Shown piece after piece: positions 1 to 13,700 of a stretch of DNA of 23,304 nt (its first letter is position 1; each line of letters starts with the position of its first letter). This stretch comes from a virus. The stretch spans positions 1 to 23,304 of IMG/VR virus record IMGVR_UViG_3300044695_002368. The stretch is one strand, 5' to 3'. Position numbers and translations under genes: made by a program. Below the pieces are notes generated by a model. The model worked only from the letters and a program-made list of their open reading frames with translations. It did not search any database and had not been told where the DNA came from.

Positions 1-6
1 CCTAAA

Positions 7-1719
7 ATGCCACAAGTAGTATTAAGTCCAGGAGATCGTCAGTCTAGCGAACTTAATCAGTTGGCTTTTCAGGCTATGTCTGAAAATCTAGCAGAGAATG
101 TTAAGTATCGCAGATCTCAGCAGCAACGCAAAGCTGCTACTGCACAAGATATGCAGGACAAAATGGCTTTGGGTCTTATTCCTAAATCGGAAATTACGGT
201 TACCGATGAAGGTTTTGAGTTTAAGGATGACGAAGCCAAAGCATCGTATTACGACCAACTAGCTAATATGTTTGGTCAGGATGATATGAGTCGTGAAGGT
301 AGGACTAATATTACACTTGATCCTGAATCAATACAGGCAAACGAACAGCGATTTGCACAAGGCGTAAATGCTGCACAACAAGCAGCTTTGGGAACAGAGC
401 AAGATCAGCGTGTAAGGAATATGGTCGAACAGCAAGCAGCCAATGTTTTGAGTTTGCAGACTAGTGGCATGAGCCCTAATAACCAGCCAGGTTCTGCACA
501 AGCTGCTGCTAATCAAAACTTTAACATGGTGTCAAACTATGTATCTGCTAATCAACCAAGTAATTTACAAGCACGTCAGCAAGCTCTTCAACAAGCTATA
601 AGTGGAGTTGGTTTGTTGCAGACCAACAATAATGCAGTAGCTGCTAATCAGGTTGCAAACGTTGCAAATTTGGTTGGCGCACCTGCTGCTACGGCAACTC
701 CAGCAGGTACTCCGGCAACAACTACTACAACAGGCAAACCACCACTGTTTGCTAAACAATCACAAAATGCCAAAGTAACGGCAGGCGGTGGTAAAACAGC
801 AGCATCTAACGCTGTAACTGAAATGGACCAAGCCAAAGCAGCTTACGAAACTGGTGGCTTTAAGTACAAGCAAGATGATTATGCTTTGCAAACAACAGAG
901 AAAAAATCAGCTCGTTTGGATGAAATTAAAACTAGTATGAAAAATTTGTTGGGTCTTTCTGCATTGGAAAACTACAACAATCAATTAATGCGTACTGGTG
1001 ATTATAACCAAACTGCCCCACTTAATAGTACATTTAAGACTGCATTTGATCAACGTGCTGCTGAACTTAAACGGTGGGAAGAAGCTGCTACAACTGACGG
1101 TAGAGCACAAACAATGCAAAAAATTGGTGAGCGCAACATCGATGTAGCTGGTCAAAAGTACGCTATTGAGTCTACGAGAAAAGACGCCCTTGCTGCTCAA
1201 ACTACTATTTATGGACCAACGGCAACTGCTTCAACAGGTGCAGTAACCCAAGCAGGTACGCCTACTGGTGGTGGTGGCGGTGGTTCTACAACTTGGCACT
1301 CTCAATGGGGCGCAAATGTATTGCCAGATATGACATTAGATGCAACAGGTAACGCTTTACTAAGTGATGTAAACAACCTAGTTATACATCCACAAATGCA
1401 ACCTTTTTCTAGCTCAAGCAAATCTCAGTTTGATGCATACAATAGCAATACTGGCAAATATGGTTTGGTTGGTTTAAAAGCAAATAAAATTAAAGACGCA
1501 GTAACTGGCAACGATGTTATTGAATGGAAAGATGCTAGTGGCAAAGTTTTAGGAGTAGCTTTTTGGGATAAAGACCAAACTAAATATAATAAACTAGGTA
1601 TACCAGTTCAAGATCCTTCGGGCGCAATAGAAAAAGGTAATTGGACATTGCAAGTCAAAGCAGGGGCTACTCGTAGTCAAATTGAAGCAATTCAAGGTGT
1701 TAATTTCCAAAAGAAATAA
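7..1719 (+). CDS. Ala/Gln-rich, cysteine-free putative virion protein (570 aa), function unknown
   Basis: I do not recognise a family. The protein has three visible parts. An N-terminal half (to about residue 225) is very rich in Ala, Gln and Asn and probably helical. A Pro/Thr/Ala linker (229-245) leads to a charged middle region. A six-glycine run (421-426) precedes a C-terminal globular segment of about 140 residues with several Trp and Tyr. There is no cysteine at all. The gene ends 12 bases before the giant gene on the same strand, so the two are probably co-transcribed. Linker composition, lack of cysteine and this neighbour suggest an internal, ejected or tail-associated structural protein, but that is inference. 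The ATG at 7 is the first in frame. Only two codons lie upstream in the window, both open, so the true start could be farther left. No Shine-Dalgarno sequence can be judged in the six bases available. Confidence 0.75.
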   Translation: MPQVVLSPGDRQSSELNQLAFQAMSENLAENVKYRRSQQQRKAATAQDMQDKMALGLIPKSEITVTDEGFEFKDDEAKASYYDQLANMFGQDDMSREGRTNITLDPESIQANEQRFAQGVNAAQQAALGTEQDQRVRNMVEQQAANVLSLQTSGMSPNNQPGSAQAAANQNFNMVSNYVSANQPSNLQARQQALQQAISGVGLLQTNNNAVAANQVANVANLVGAPAATATPAGTPATTTTTGKPPLFAKQSQNAKVTAGGGKTAASNAVTEMDQAKAAYETGGFKYKQDDYALQTTEKKSARLDEIKTSMKNLLGLSALENYNNQLMRTGDYNQTAPLNSTFKTAFDQRAAELKRWEEAATTDGRAQTMQKIGERNIDVAGQKYAIESTRKDALAAQTTIYGPTATASTGAVTQAGTPTGGGGGGSTTWHSQWGANVLPDMTLDATGNALLSDVNNLVIHPQMQPFSSSSKSQFDAYNSNTGKYGLVGLKANKIKDAVTGNDVIEWKDASGKVLGVAFWDKDQTKYNKLGIPVQDPSGAIEKGNWTLQVKAGATRSQIEAIQGVNFQKK

Positions 1720-1731
1720 TTAGCTATTCTA

Positions 1732-4700
1732 ATGTCAGATAATCGCGACCCTCAAACAGAAGCTTATAAATTAGCAAACCCTGAATATGCAAAGGCAGCA
1801 GAAGGTATGGATTCTCGTGATCCACAACGAATAGCTGCAAAAATGCAATATATGCGTGCTAAACGGCCTTTACAAGGAAAAGGAAGTTTATCGGACGAAG
1901 AACAGTTTAAACGTTATAAAAAAGAATACGATGACACTGCAATTCCTAGCAATGATTTGCGTGTTAAACTTGTTGAATCTGGCATAACAGACAGTTATGC
2001 TCAAGATGAGTTTGTAAGTAGCATTGTTAATAAGGCAGAGAATTTAGCACGTTCTAAAAAGCTATCTGTTGTAGATGATGATACATTTGATCAAGTAATT
2101 AAAGAAAATGGTCTTGATGGTTTTGATAGCGACATTGTAGATGCTTTAAAAACCCGTTCACAAAATCGTTATAACAATGCTGTTGGTATGTATAAAATGC
2201 GTCTTAAAACAGGCGTATTACAAAAGCCATCAGATCCAAAGCCACAACCTGAAGAATCGTTTATATCAGGTGCAGTTAACTCAGTTAAGAATTTCTTTTC
2301 TCCTGCTGAAACTACACCAAGCAAGACTCCTACTGTAAACGCTAATCTTCCGAAGCAGCAAAAGCCGAAGCTATCAGAACAGCTAAAGGCTCAAGCAGCA
2401 GAGCCAAAGCTTTCTAACGAAAAGGGTACGAAACAACCTGTTCAACCAAAGCAACAGTTCAACACGGTTGATAATGCTAAACAGCAAACAGAAGCTAACG
2501 TACCTATTGGCATTGCAAAGCAACCAGAGCAACCATCAGCAGCGCAGATTCCTGGGGCTGATCCTACGGCTAGGTCAGTAGCTAAAAAGCCGTTGATTGA
2601 TATTAACAATTACAATCAGGATCAACGCAAAGCAGATGCTTTAGGATTGCCAGTAGAAACATATCGTGCAGGCAAATCACCAGCAGCTAACACTGTTGAC
2701 ATCGAATATGCCATGCACGATGGCAAGGTTATTAAAGAAAAGTTTACACCTATTGGCAATGATCCTGCTGCTATCAAACAACAGAAGCAAGAGTACATTG
2801 GCAAGCAGCGTTTTCAATACAAGTATGGTAGCAAAACACAAATACCAGTAAGTGTTGAACGTACTTCAATAGACAAGAATAGTAGCCAAGTTAAGCCAAC
2901 CCATCTTGTTATTGGGGACTTGGCTCAAGCAGAAAAAGATCTTCAGTTAGAATTTATAGACAAGTTTTCTCAGGCTGCTGTTGAAATGGGGGGATCTGAA
3001 TTTTCTGCATCATGGGCAAAGTCAATAGCTAATCAGCTTGTTCCTATGCTTACTGATAAAGAAGAAGGTACTCTTGACTTTTTAAGCACAATAGCTGAAC
3101 GTTCTGGCAAATGGCGCATTGGACTATTCCAAATGTTTGGGGTAGATGATGAGTTTGAATCTATTGTAGGTAAAGACGAAAATCTACGCAGCATTTATGA
3201 AGACTATAAGCGGAAGTTTTCGGATCTTCAACAGTTGACGGGAAGCAAAGCTTTTTATGGTTCTCGTATACCATTAGACAAATTTGCTGCATCTAACAAT
3301 CCACTAGACAATAAAAATGTTATTGATGGATTAGGATCAATAGCGCAAGGTGCATTGGGTTGGACTTCTAAATACGTCAAACAAGGTATTGAACGTATGC
3401 AGGAAGAAAGCACCGAAAGAATGAATTACCTGAAAAAGAATGCTGGCAAAGGCCAGGTATCAGGTAATGTTAATGAAGAAGGTGGCGCAGGATATGAATG
3501 GGATAAAATATTTACTGCGGACATCAACGATTTTGCTACCGTAGAAGAACTCCGTGAAATTGTATTACGCAATGGCCTAATGGATGCTGATACAAAAATG
3601 GAAGGTCAGTCTGATGTTAATAAAATCATGACCGGTCTTGGTTATTTGTTTGGTTCATTGAGAGGAACTGGCGGTCTTGGGTTAGCAAGCAAAGTTGTGG
3701 CTAAAGCACCTGGCGTTATTAAGTTAGGTACAGCAGCTATGTCTAAAGTTGATTCATTCAAAAAAGCTGCAAGCATACTAAAAGATGCTAAAGTTTATCA
3801 GGCAGTAGCTAATAATAAGACAATACAAAATACAGCACGGATTTTATCTACAAGCCCCGAATTTGGCGATGGTATTCAAACCGCTGCTACTTTTTTTGTT
3901 TCTAATCTAATTGAGTCAATGCCGACTGCTACGGACGAAACAATTAAAAAGTCCATAGCGATGGGTTTTGGATTTGGGGTAATTGGTACTGGGCTGTCTC
4001 AGCGCCTTGTATTTCCAATGATGGCTAGATCTAACATGTACCAAAAGGTACTTGAGAATCCAGATCTGCGAACTCTTGTAGATAATGTTGCTGGTACAGG
4101 GGCATCTGCTTTATTGTATGCTCGAGCTGCTGAACGTAAACAAGCAGCGTATTTGCTTGGCAATGCTTTGGCTAACCCACTTCAGGACGTTGCAGTAGCT
4201 AGTATTGAAGGCAATCCTTATGGTTTGGCGGAACTTGTCGTAAGCACATTAGCTGGTGCTCCATTAGGTTATCGGTTTGCTAAAGACCGTGGTCGTTTTA
4301 GTAAAGATAAACCTTTAACGCCAGACGATTTTATTGCTTTTGCAGCAGCAGACAAACTATCTCAAGATAAGCAAGATGCTGAACGTTATGCTGAAAATCG
4401 CACAACAGAAGCTAAAGATGATATTAAAGCTGGTGCTAATCCAATACCAGATAATATATCAGATGTACCTAACGAACCGACGACACCTGATGTAGAAACT
4501 GCTCGTGAAATGGCAGAAGAGCAGGAAGCACCTGTTAGCTCTACCGAACAAGATGCTGCTGCTATTGAAGCAGAACTGTACGAAGAACTAGCTACACGTC
4601 AAGATCCAAAGTATACAACGCCTAAAACAGATCAAGCACAAGAAACGCCTGCTACTCGTGACCAGCCAGTTGAAACTACATTTGGTCAACGTAGATCTGA

Positions 4701-7700
4701 AATAGTTGATTTTGACAATAAGTTATCAGAGCTGCAAAAAGAAGTATTCGGTTTGATTGAACCAATGCTTGCTGATAAAAAGATTGTTTACCATAACGGT
4801 GAAACAAGTTTTGATACAGAAAACAAAATCATATACGTAGATAAAAAGCTACGTAACTCAGATAACGAAATCAATGCGTTGATGCACGAAGGATTGCATT
4901 CAGCTACATTCGATTTGATTGAGTCTAACCCAGAGTTTAGATCAGAAGTTCTAAAGCTACAAAAGCAAGTTCTCAATAGTAGGTTTTTCCAAAAATGGTC
5001 AATTGATAATTCTGCTGAAGCAGCTTACGTCGCTTCCGATCCACATGAGTTTTTTGTAGCGTTTGTAGATAATAAGCATGGTATTGCTGATTTGATTACA
5101 GCTAAAGCCAAGTCTACTGGAAGTCGTCTTATGGACATGACTTCTAGAGTATTTGGCAATAGTGAAATAGACGCAGTTACAGCTCTTGGTAAATTCCGTG
5201 AGTTGTCAAAGCAGATTAAACCAGCAGAAGTATTACCTACCGCAGAACAACAAGCTGTTGTTAATGAAGATGGTCTTCGCGATTCAATAAATAACGTAGA
5301 CCAATCCAGCGCAAGCGATCCTATACCTTTGACTATAGAAGGTGTAGTAGATGCTTTTGTTCAAGGTCGTAGTGCTGAGATGTCTACACCAGAGTTTCTT
5401 CAGTTCTATGAAAACAACTCTAAAGAAATTGAAGATGCTATACTTCTTCGAGTAGAACAAAATGAAGCTCCTGCTAAAGAAGTAACACAAGCTGAAGTAG
5501 ACGACATTGTAACTGGTCAGCGATCATTGTTTCCTGAAGGAACAGTACCTCAAGCTGGAACAAGAAAGGGATTGTTTAAGGATTGGGAGACAACTCTTAA
5601 GCTACGTCAGATTAAAAACGTACAGCAAAAAGAAGAATCTATCCGATTGACCAGCGACATTATCGCTGAGTTTGATCGCATGGGTATTCGTGATGAAGTA
5701 GGTTTGGGTTATGCTATGCAGATGCTCAATGAGAAAAATCCTCATTGGGAAAACATATCGCCTGAAGCAAAGATTAAAGAAATACACAACATCGTACGTA
5801 ACCGTCAGGGTGGTATTACTGATGCAGAACTTGCTGAACTGCGTGAGTTGAGTGACAAGACTGGTGATTATGATGAACTACGTAGTTACGAATGGTTGTC
5901 AAGTCCCACGTTAGACAAGCGTGTACTTGCACAATTGCTTGGCAAAGAGCGCGTATCAGAATTAGAAGCAGATCTTAATCGTGGTATGCAAAACCCAGTA
6001 CAGCTACTTGCAGATTTCCCAAGCAAAATTGCTGAACGCCTAAATCAAATGGGTGCCGATGAAGACAAGATTGCACAAGCACAGTCTAAAGCCAGGGATT
6101 TTGTACATGGTTATATCAAAAGTCACCACAATACACAGGAAGTAACTCCTCTTGGAGTAGGTGAAGACCTTGAAGGTAAGAAAGGTATTAGAGACCTATC
6201 AGCATTGCAACGTGATCCATCTAGTCAAAAGGTACTGCAACGCTCAGTACAAAATCCAACTGCTATGCTAACTCGTCTTAACAATGTTAAGAACGAAATG
6301 CTGCAAATAGATGGTAAGCCAAACGCAGAAGGTACTAACATATACCCTCACTTTAATGCTAGCCACGTACGTGTAGCAAATGCTTTATCGTTGCCTAGAA
6401 TAGGAACTGTAACCAACTCGGATCTTTTAGAAAGAAGTGAACTTTTCAAAGATGCTGCTACTACTGGTAGAAATCTTTTGGATAGTGGTTGGTTTATGCT
6501 ACCTAAAGGTAATCAGGGTAACATATTTTTTGATTTATCAGAACTGATTAAGCCAATTAATTATTCAACTACGCCTGCTGAAGCAAGGCAGCAAGCTTCC
6601 AAACTTATTAGGACGATTGACGACCTTACTCTTACGCATTACGCAACAAGTGAAAACCGTTGGGGCATTGGTAAGAATAAGGATGTTTCTCCTGCACTAG
6701 CAGCATTTGATTTGTGGAAGCTAGCAGAAATGGCTCGTAACAACGAGACCTTTTCTACATCACCAGACGCTAGGTTTGAAGATGTAATGCAGCCTGCACT
6801 TCGTGATGCTATCACAGCACAACCTAAATGGGTAGAAGCTGCTCGTAAGCAAGCACCTAGATTGGCTAATGCCGGGAATGAACTGATTAAGCGGATTGCT
6901 CAGTACCATGCTGAAAACTCAAGCTCGCAACGTCCTGAAATATTCCACGAAGTTGCTTTAGAAGGCAGTAAAGAAGAAGCAGTTGCAGCAGTAGCAGCTT
7001 CAATATACAATTACTACCATAAGATATTTGACCATGCAAATCTTAACGATGAGGTAGTCGATAAAAAAGGCAAAGCTCCTAAAAACATGGGTAAGTATAT
7101 GGGTGTTCAAACCCAGTTTGCTTACAACAAAATGAAGGATGCTAAAACTGTCGATGCTTTGATTCGTAGTAAAAATCCTAACCATCTTCCTATTGATATT
7201 CAGGGGATGGACATGGAGACTGCACAGGCATCTATTGATTACTGGGGTACGCTTGGGCTTATTATTGATAATAAGGGTGGTATTAAGCTTAAGCAGTTTG
7301 TTATGACAGATGCTTGGGCTGAGGCAAATCCTCAAATTTGGGCATCGTTAACTGGTCAAAAACTTACTAGCATTTCAACAGGTGCTAAACCTGAAATACT
7401 TATACCACAGAATTTAGTTTCTGGAGTAACCCAATATGGCACTACTCAATTTGCCAATGAAAATGTAAGAAAAGAATTAGGTAAACAACCTACTTCTATT
7501 GATATGATTGAGCGTGGTTTACGTACACGCACAACACGTAGCGCATCTGAAATGCAGCGTTATGGGAATTTGAAACCTGGGGATATAATAACTCATACAG
7601 GTAACGGTAAAAAAATAAAAAGCGTAGTTACGGCAGTTTATGGTCAAGACGACCCACGTTTTGTTGGCAATTGGGATAAAGAGGGGTGGACAAAAGAAGG

Positions 7701-10700
7701 CGTTGCTTACATTTCACGTTTTAAACAAGGCGCAAAAGCAATAGAATTTGAACTGTTAAAAAGTAAACCAGCAGGCGTTAAACTAGTTGGCGATACGCAG
7801 TATGTTGTTAAAGACCAAGCAAAAGCTGATAAAGCTAATAAGTTTATCGGTCGTGGATCTGATGCTAGTAGCACTGCTAAATATGCTGCAAGCTTTGGAG
7901 AGTTGGCTAATACTGGCAATTACACTCCTAGCGATGTAGTATTCATTTCTGCCGAAGGCAATCGTTCTGGACGAGTTGCTCCTGATTTTAATGAGATTAG
8001 CAGAGCTATTGATGCTGGTGCCACATTTATTACTGACGTTAAAGCTGATCGTGAACGACCATATAATCTTGGTGAACGTGAAGTAGCAGAATATCTTGGT
8101 AATCGTAAGTACAAAGAAGTTCAACCTGGTGTTTGGGAAAAACAGTTAGATCAACCTACGCCAAAGAAACTAGTTCCACCTTCAAAGTGGCATGATGGCG
8201 CAAGCTACATGATTAACAAAGGTACTCATGATGCTCTTGCTGAATTAAATAACGAAGACCCTGATAAGATAGGAGCTATCAAATATGGTTATGGTGGCGA
8301 TTGGATTTACAAATCTGACTTTACCCCAGTTTACAGTACAGGTAGAGCAGAAGTAGATGGTTGGTTTGAATCACTTAAAGGTGAAGGATTTTCTAGCGTA
8401 GTAGTTCAATCAGGTATTAAAAGTAAAGCCCGTACATACAAGCGTAGTGCTCAAGAGCCTGGAATTATGGCGGTGCATGACGACGATGGTACATTAATGG
8501 GCTTTGAAAACAATGGTGAGTTTAAGCCTGTAACAGCAGAAGAAATCAATGTACGTTATACAGACAAGCTGGTACATCCTGAACTTGTAAGGACATATGA
8601 TCTAATAGGCGACAACGCTATTGGTTTAGCTAACATGGCTAAATCTAATGATGACTTTTCTCGTGGAGTTACATTTGGATTGGATCGTACACCATATACT
8701 GCATTTGGTGAAAACGATTCAGCTAACGTATTGGAAAATGCTCATAAGCGTATACGTGAGCACAACATCTATAAGTTTGCACAAATGTACGATGGGTACA
8801 AAACCATTCTTGAAGGTGGACCTGTTACAAACAGCAAGCCTATTAAGAACTTGGTTGAAGGTATGATTCGTCAAATCGAGCAGATGGACGAAAGCGATGT
8901 TGTGTTTGGTGATGTTGACATGAAAACACAAGTATTGCGTCATTTGCAGAATACAATGCTTGGCGATGATAGAGTCAACATTAATAAGCTACGTGCTTTA
9001 GATATCATATTCCCGAATCTACTACGTGGTAGTGCAGAACTTAAGCCAATAGCTAAACGTGTTCTTGCTAATTATTCGGAAGCAGCAGAGAAGACGCTGG
9101 TATCTGGTAAGTCGTATCGTCTTGCTCCATATATTCCTAAAGCTAATCATCAATCTAACATTTGGGAGATTAGTCGTAAATGGAAACGCCAGGAAATTCT
9201 GGAATCATTAGAAAAGTCAAAGCTTAATAATGATGAAAAAGAATATCTTGTAGAAGAACGCCTTAAAGCTTGGGAACAAGATGCTCAAAGACACATCGAT
9301 GAGCATTACGATGAAGATGGTGTATTGCCAGACATGGGTCAAGGGTACATCATGTCAATGCAAGACATTGAAATTAAAAACCTACAAGCCCAAAAAGATA
9401 GAGCTAGGGGTATTAACACTCCATACATAATGCTTGGCAGTAAAACTATTAGCAAACTAAACCCTGCTGATGCTTTGACTAGTTGGGCTCCTCGTGTATT
9501 GGTAGGTGCTGACAGCGATCTTAATACAGGAGCAATGGCAAATCAGCCATTTGTTATTAACTCTATTGGTCGTGACCATGACGGTGATATGATTACCGTT
9601 TTGTACGATCATCCTGATTGGAGTAGCGAGGATTTAGATCCAGATATTATATCCAATTCTGAATACCTACGTAAAACAGAAGGCAACCAGTTCTTAAAAC
9701 TACATGAAGAGCTAACTAAACTTGGCGCACATACAGTAGACGAATACAAAGCTGTATCTGATGCAGACCCTACTCAAATGCGTGATGCAATGGGTAGGCC
9801 GTTTACGAAACGCGCAATGGATATGCGTGTTAACATGCTTGATGGTATACGCAAAACACTTGATGCTAACTCAGCGACAGGAGAAGATATTGGCGACGGT
9901 ATATCTATCCTCAATAATTATTATGAATCTGTAAGACAGGATAAATACAACAGAATAACGTTTGATTCAACAAAAGAAACTGACAAAATTAAATTCTTTG
10001 GATCAGATAGTATTGAAGGTGCAATTTATAGAGACGCATCCCCAGGTTTTTACGCTCAATTCACTATTGAGCATTTAGCTGATGTCAATAATCTTAAAAC
10101 CAATGATGCTTATTTCAAACAAGCTCAATACGATAGATACGGTTATACGCCTTATGACCCAAGAGAAGTATTTACTAAAACTCGTTTTGGTAAAATTTTT
10201 GCAGTAACAAATGAAGCTGCTAAAGCAACATATGCTGAAACACTGGCATCGATAGAACGCTACAATAAACAAGGTATTGTTGACAAAAATATTTGGGACC
10301 TTGTTAAGAAATACACGCAACCGATAAAAGGTGACCAAGAAACATTTGTAGGAAAAATGTATGGTTCTTCTTCTTTAGCTTCGACGTCTGCTCGTGTAAA
10401 TAGCGTTATTGATATTAGGACAACTAGTGATGCTGCCCAAAGTCATATTTCTGCGGTTCAAAACATAATTAATGAATACAGAAGTATACTTGGCAAGTCA
10501 TACAATTATGATACCGATGCCTTAAAAGTATCAAAGGAATCAAGTAATTACAACGGTGCTAATGCAACACTAGCTAATTTCGATCCTTTTAGAAAGGTAA
10601 TTCCAGATCCAAATGCTTGGGTTGATTTTAGCGGAGAATCGCCTAAAGTTGATCCAGTTCAGGCAATCCATATTAAGGAAATGCTTGGGCGTATGTGGAC

Positions 10701-13700
10701 AAAAGAACGTACTATTATCGACATAACTCCAAACGTAGCATGGGAGCTTGCTAGCGATGGTATATTCTTGCGTACTCCAGATGAGACAATACCAGTAGCT
10801 GAGACAATCAATCATCAAGGATTGTTTCACAATGCAATTAATGAGCTTATTGCAACTGATGGAATAGCATTGTCAGAAATATTCCCTCGTGACATTATTG
10901 GCCATGTTAGTCTTGCCGATGTTAAGAATAAGATGGACAATCTAAAGTTAAAGCAATATCTTCAGGCAAATCCTGATGTAACGTTAATACGTTGTACTGG
11001 TATTAAAGATGTAACTCAAGACATTTCGTTTAAGGGAACAGAAGAAAATAACTATCAAGACAATCTGATAGATCTCAATGTAAAGCAGCAGTTTGTCCCA
11101 TTGCCTGATGTCCCAAATTTTGTTCTTATACCTATTGACAAACGAACATCAAAAGACGTAGTACCGGAAATAGCATCCATAATTAAAGACCAAATTGCTA
11201 AAGGCAATCGTGTTGTAATTGATCGTGAAAGTCTAGGTAGCAAAGAAGGTACAAAAATTACTTTGCCTACATCAATACTTGATTTGGGTAGAAAAGTAAA
11301 ATTAGATAGGGCATATAACGATGCACAGCGTCGTCGCATACAAGGCAAGTTCTTTGGTGCTATCAACCCTGAAACAGGAATACTGTCTGCTCTAAATTCA
11401 GCGTATGTAGACTTTGGCGACAATGTATATTTACAAGATCAAGTAACTAACCCAATTGTAGTGGACCGCAGTTTTTACGACTACTATCGTGGCGTTAAAG
11501 ACATTGGTGCTAATGTTAAGTTGCCTAACGGCATTGACATTATTGACAATATCATATATGAGCAAAGCTTGATATTTGATAGACCGCAGGTTGATGGTGT
11601 TGATGTACCTGATGATTATGCAGTTGCTCCAGCAAGTCAAAAGCCAGGTCGTAAGCTAGGTCTGTTTAATGGTAAGTTGCCTAAAATATCAGGCACTGCG
11701 CTTAACAACGGTAAGGCAGGACCTCTTAATAGACTCAATAAGTATCTTGGTAAAGACCTGCTGTCTCTAGATTTTGCTGAAGTGCAAAACATTACAGAAG
11801 GTGTTGAGCAGTATTTGCGTGATGAGTTTCCAAAGATGCGTGATAAAGAAGCATTTATGGATGCGATGCTCCATGCTTTTGATCCTACTGTATTGCGTAC
11901 TATGGAAACAGGCGAGTGGGATAAGATCCGTCGCAGCAAAGGTGAGCAATACTACAAAGCAGCCAAAGCGTTTTACTTTACACAGGCTATTAGTGAAGGC
12001 GCAAAGATCTACAAGAATCAATTGCGTGGTGCAAGTAAGACTCGCACACTAGCTACGATGTATGGCGTACTATCTGCTCAAAGTACATCTGATATGGTAC
12101 GTTACTTTGCTAATGACCAAAAAGTGTACAGCGCAGAAACCCCAATCTTTGAATCTGCAAACGTAAGCCTAACGCCAGCAGGCACCAGTGTTCGTGTAGC
12201 ACAGGCAAAGCTAGGACAAGAATATGATCCTATGACCAAGCTACCAAAGTTTGCTTCGCTTGAATCAGGATCTGCAGTACGTCATTCGTGGAGGCACAAA
12301 CAGCTTAACGGTATCAAGGATAGGCAGTTAGGATTCCTCAACAACTGGCGTGACCAATACAATAAGCTATTCCCAGAAGGTGTACTGTTTACTCGAGATG
12401 GTGCACAAGAAGCAATGGCAATGCTTCGTGGAGATAATAACCCGTTTGCTAAAGATGTCCAAGTTCCATTTGTTGAAACACGACCTGATGGTAGTACACT
12501 AGCAGGCATGACGTATGCAAAACAACCAGCCCAGTTAATACCGGAGCCAGAGTTTTTTGTAGATCTAAAAGACGATGCTGTACCTACATTGACTGCAAAG
12601 TTTATACTGCCTGATGGTAGCGAACGTCTTATGACTGCTACACCTGAAGAAAACGGATTCTTTGATCAGGCAGATATGACGGAGATGATTAATCTTCTTA
12701 TGCCTGATGAGACATACTTTACAACAGGTAAAGCTAGCCGAGCAGAGATTGCTTCAATAGTCAAACAAGCTATTGCAGCTAAAACATACAATGCAACTAT
12801 TGCAGCATATCAGCATAGTTACGCTGGAGTATTGCGTGAGTATATCAATCGTTTGCGTGAATACAACAACGATGCTTATAACCCTGATGGTAGCGTACGA
12901 GAAATAACAGATAGTGCTTTTTACGATGTAATTAATCAAGCTGAAGGCATGATTAAAGAACTTACGGAAGAAGCTAATGCCAGGTATTACTCTACGCTTG
13001 CAGACAATGTAGATGCTATGTCGTATGTCAATTACGATACTATGGCAAGCGATTTAACTAAATGGTTTGACGCTTATGAGAAAGGTAATTGGGATGATTT
13101 GATTGGAGTAGCTGGAGATAATCTAAATACCAACCAAAGTGATAAGCTTGTACGCGAATCAGTGCTCATGAAACTTGGCGGTCTTGCTGAGTCTATGGGT
13201 GTGATGAAGATGTACAACCTTCCTGAAGATATTGGTGCTGTTGATGCAGGCAGGTTTGTCGTATCACATTTGCGTCGTAGGCTCGCACATGCTAACGCAA
13301 AGAATAAGCAGCTTACAAAGACTAATGCTTTCTTTGAAATGGAAGTTCTTAATCCTGAAGATAGAACACCAGTAGAATTGTACAGTCTTGTAGACAGCAA
13401 GATTATGAAAGCGTTGTTTGGCGATCAGGTTGACTACAATCCTGATATGATTTATCGTAAAAACCAAGAAGCAATTAACAATGTAATTAACAAGACTAAT
13501 GCCATCTTCCGCAATGCTTACGTCAAAGAAAAGAACGTACGCAAAACATTGGGGATGGATTATCTCAATTCAGGTATTGCTGAAAACAATCTTCTTGTTG
13601 AGTTTTCTAATGACAATGCTATCTACACGCAGACAGTAGACGTCCACAGTAGCAATGGCTTACGTCAATCATTGGTTAATGCTACCAATAATGGTAAGAT

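Noticed and set aside
7000-8124. Antisense reading frames of 111-113 codons opposite the giant gene (also at 11055-11423)
   Set aside because: They lie wholly within a continuous, well-structured + strand coding sequence, have unnatural composition and no ribosome-binding sites; they are mirror frames of the giant gene.
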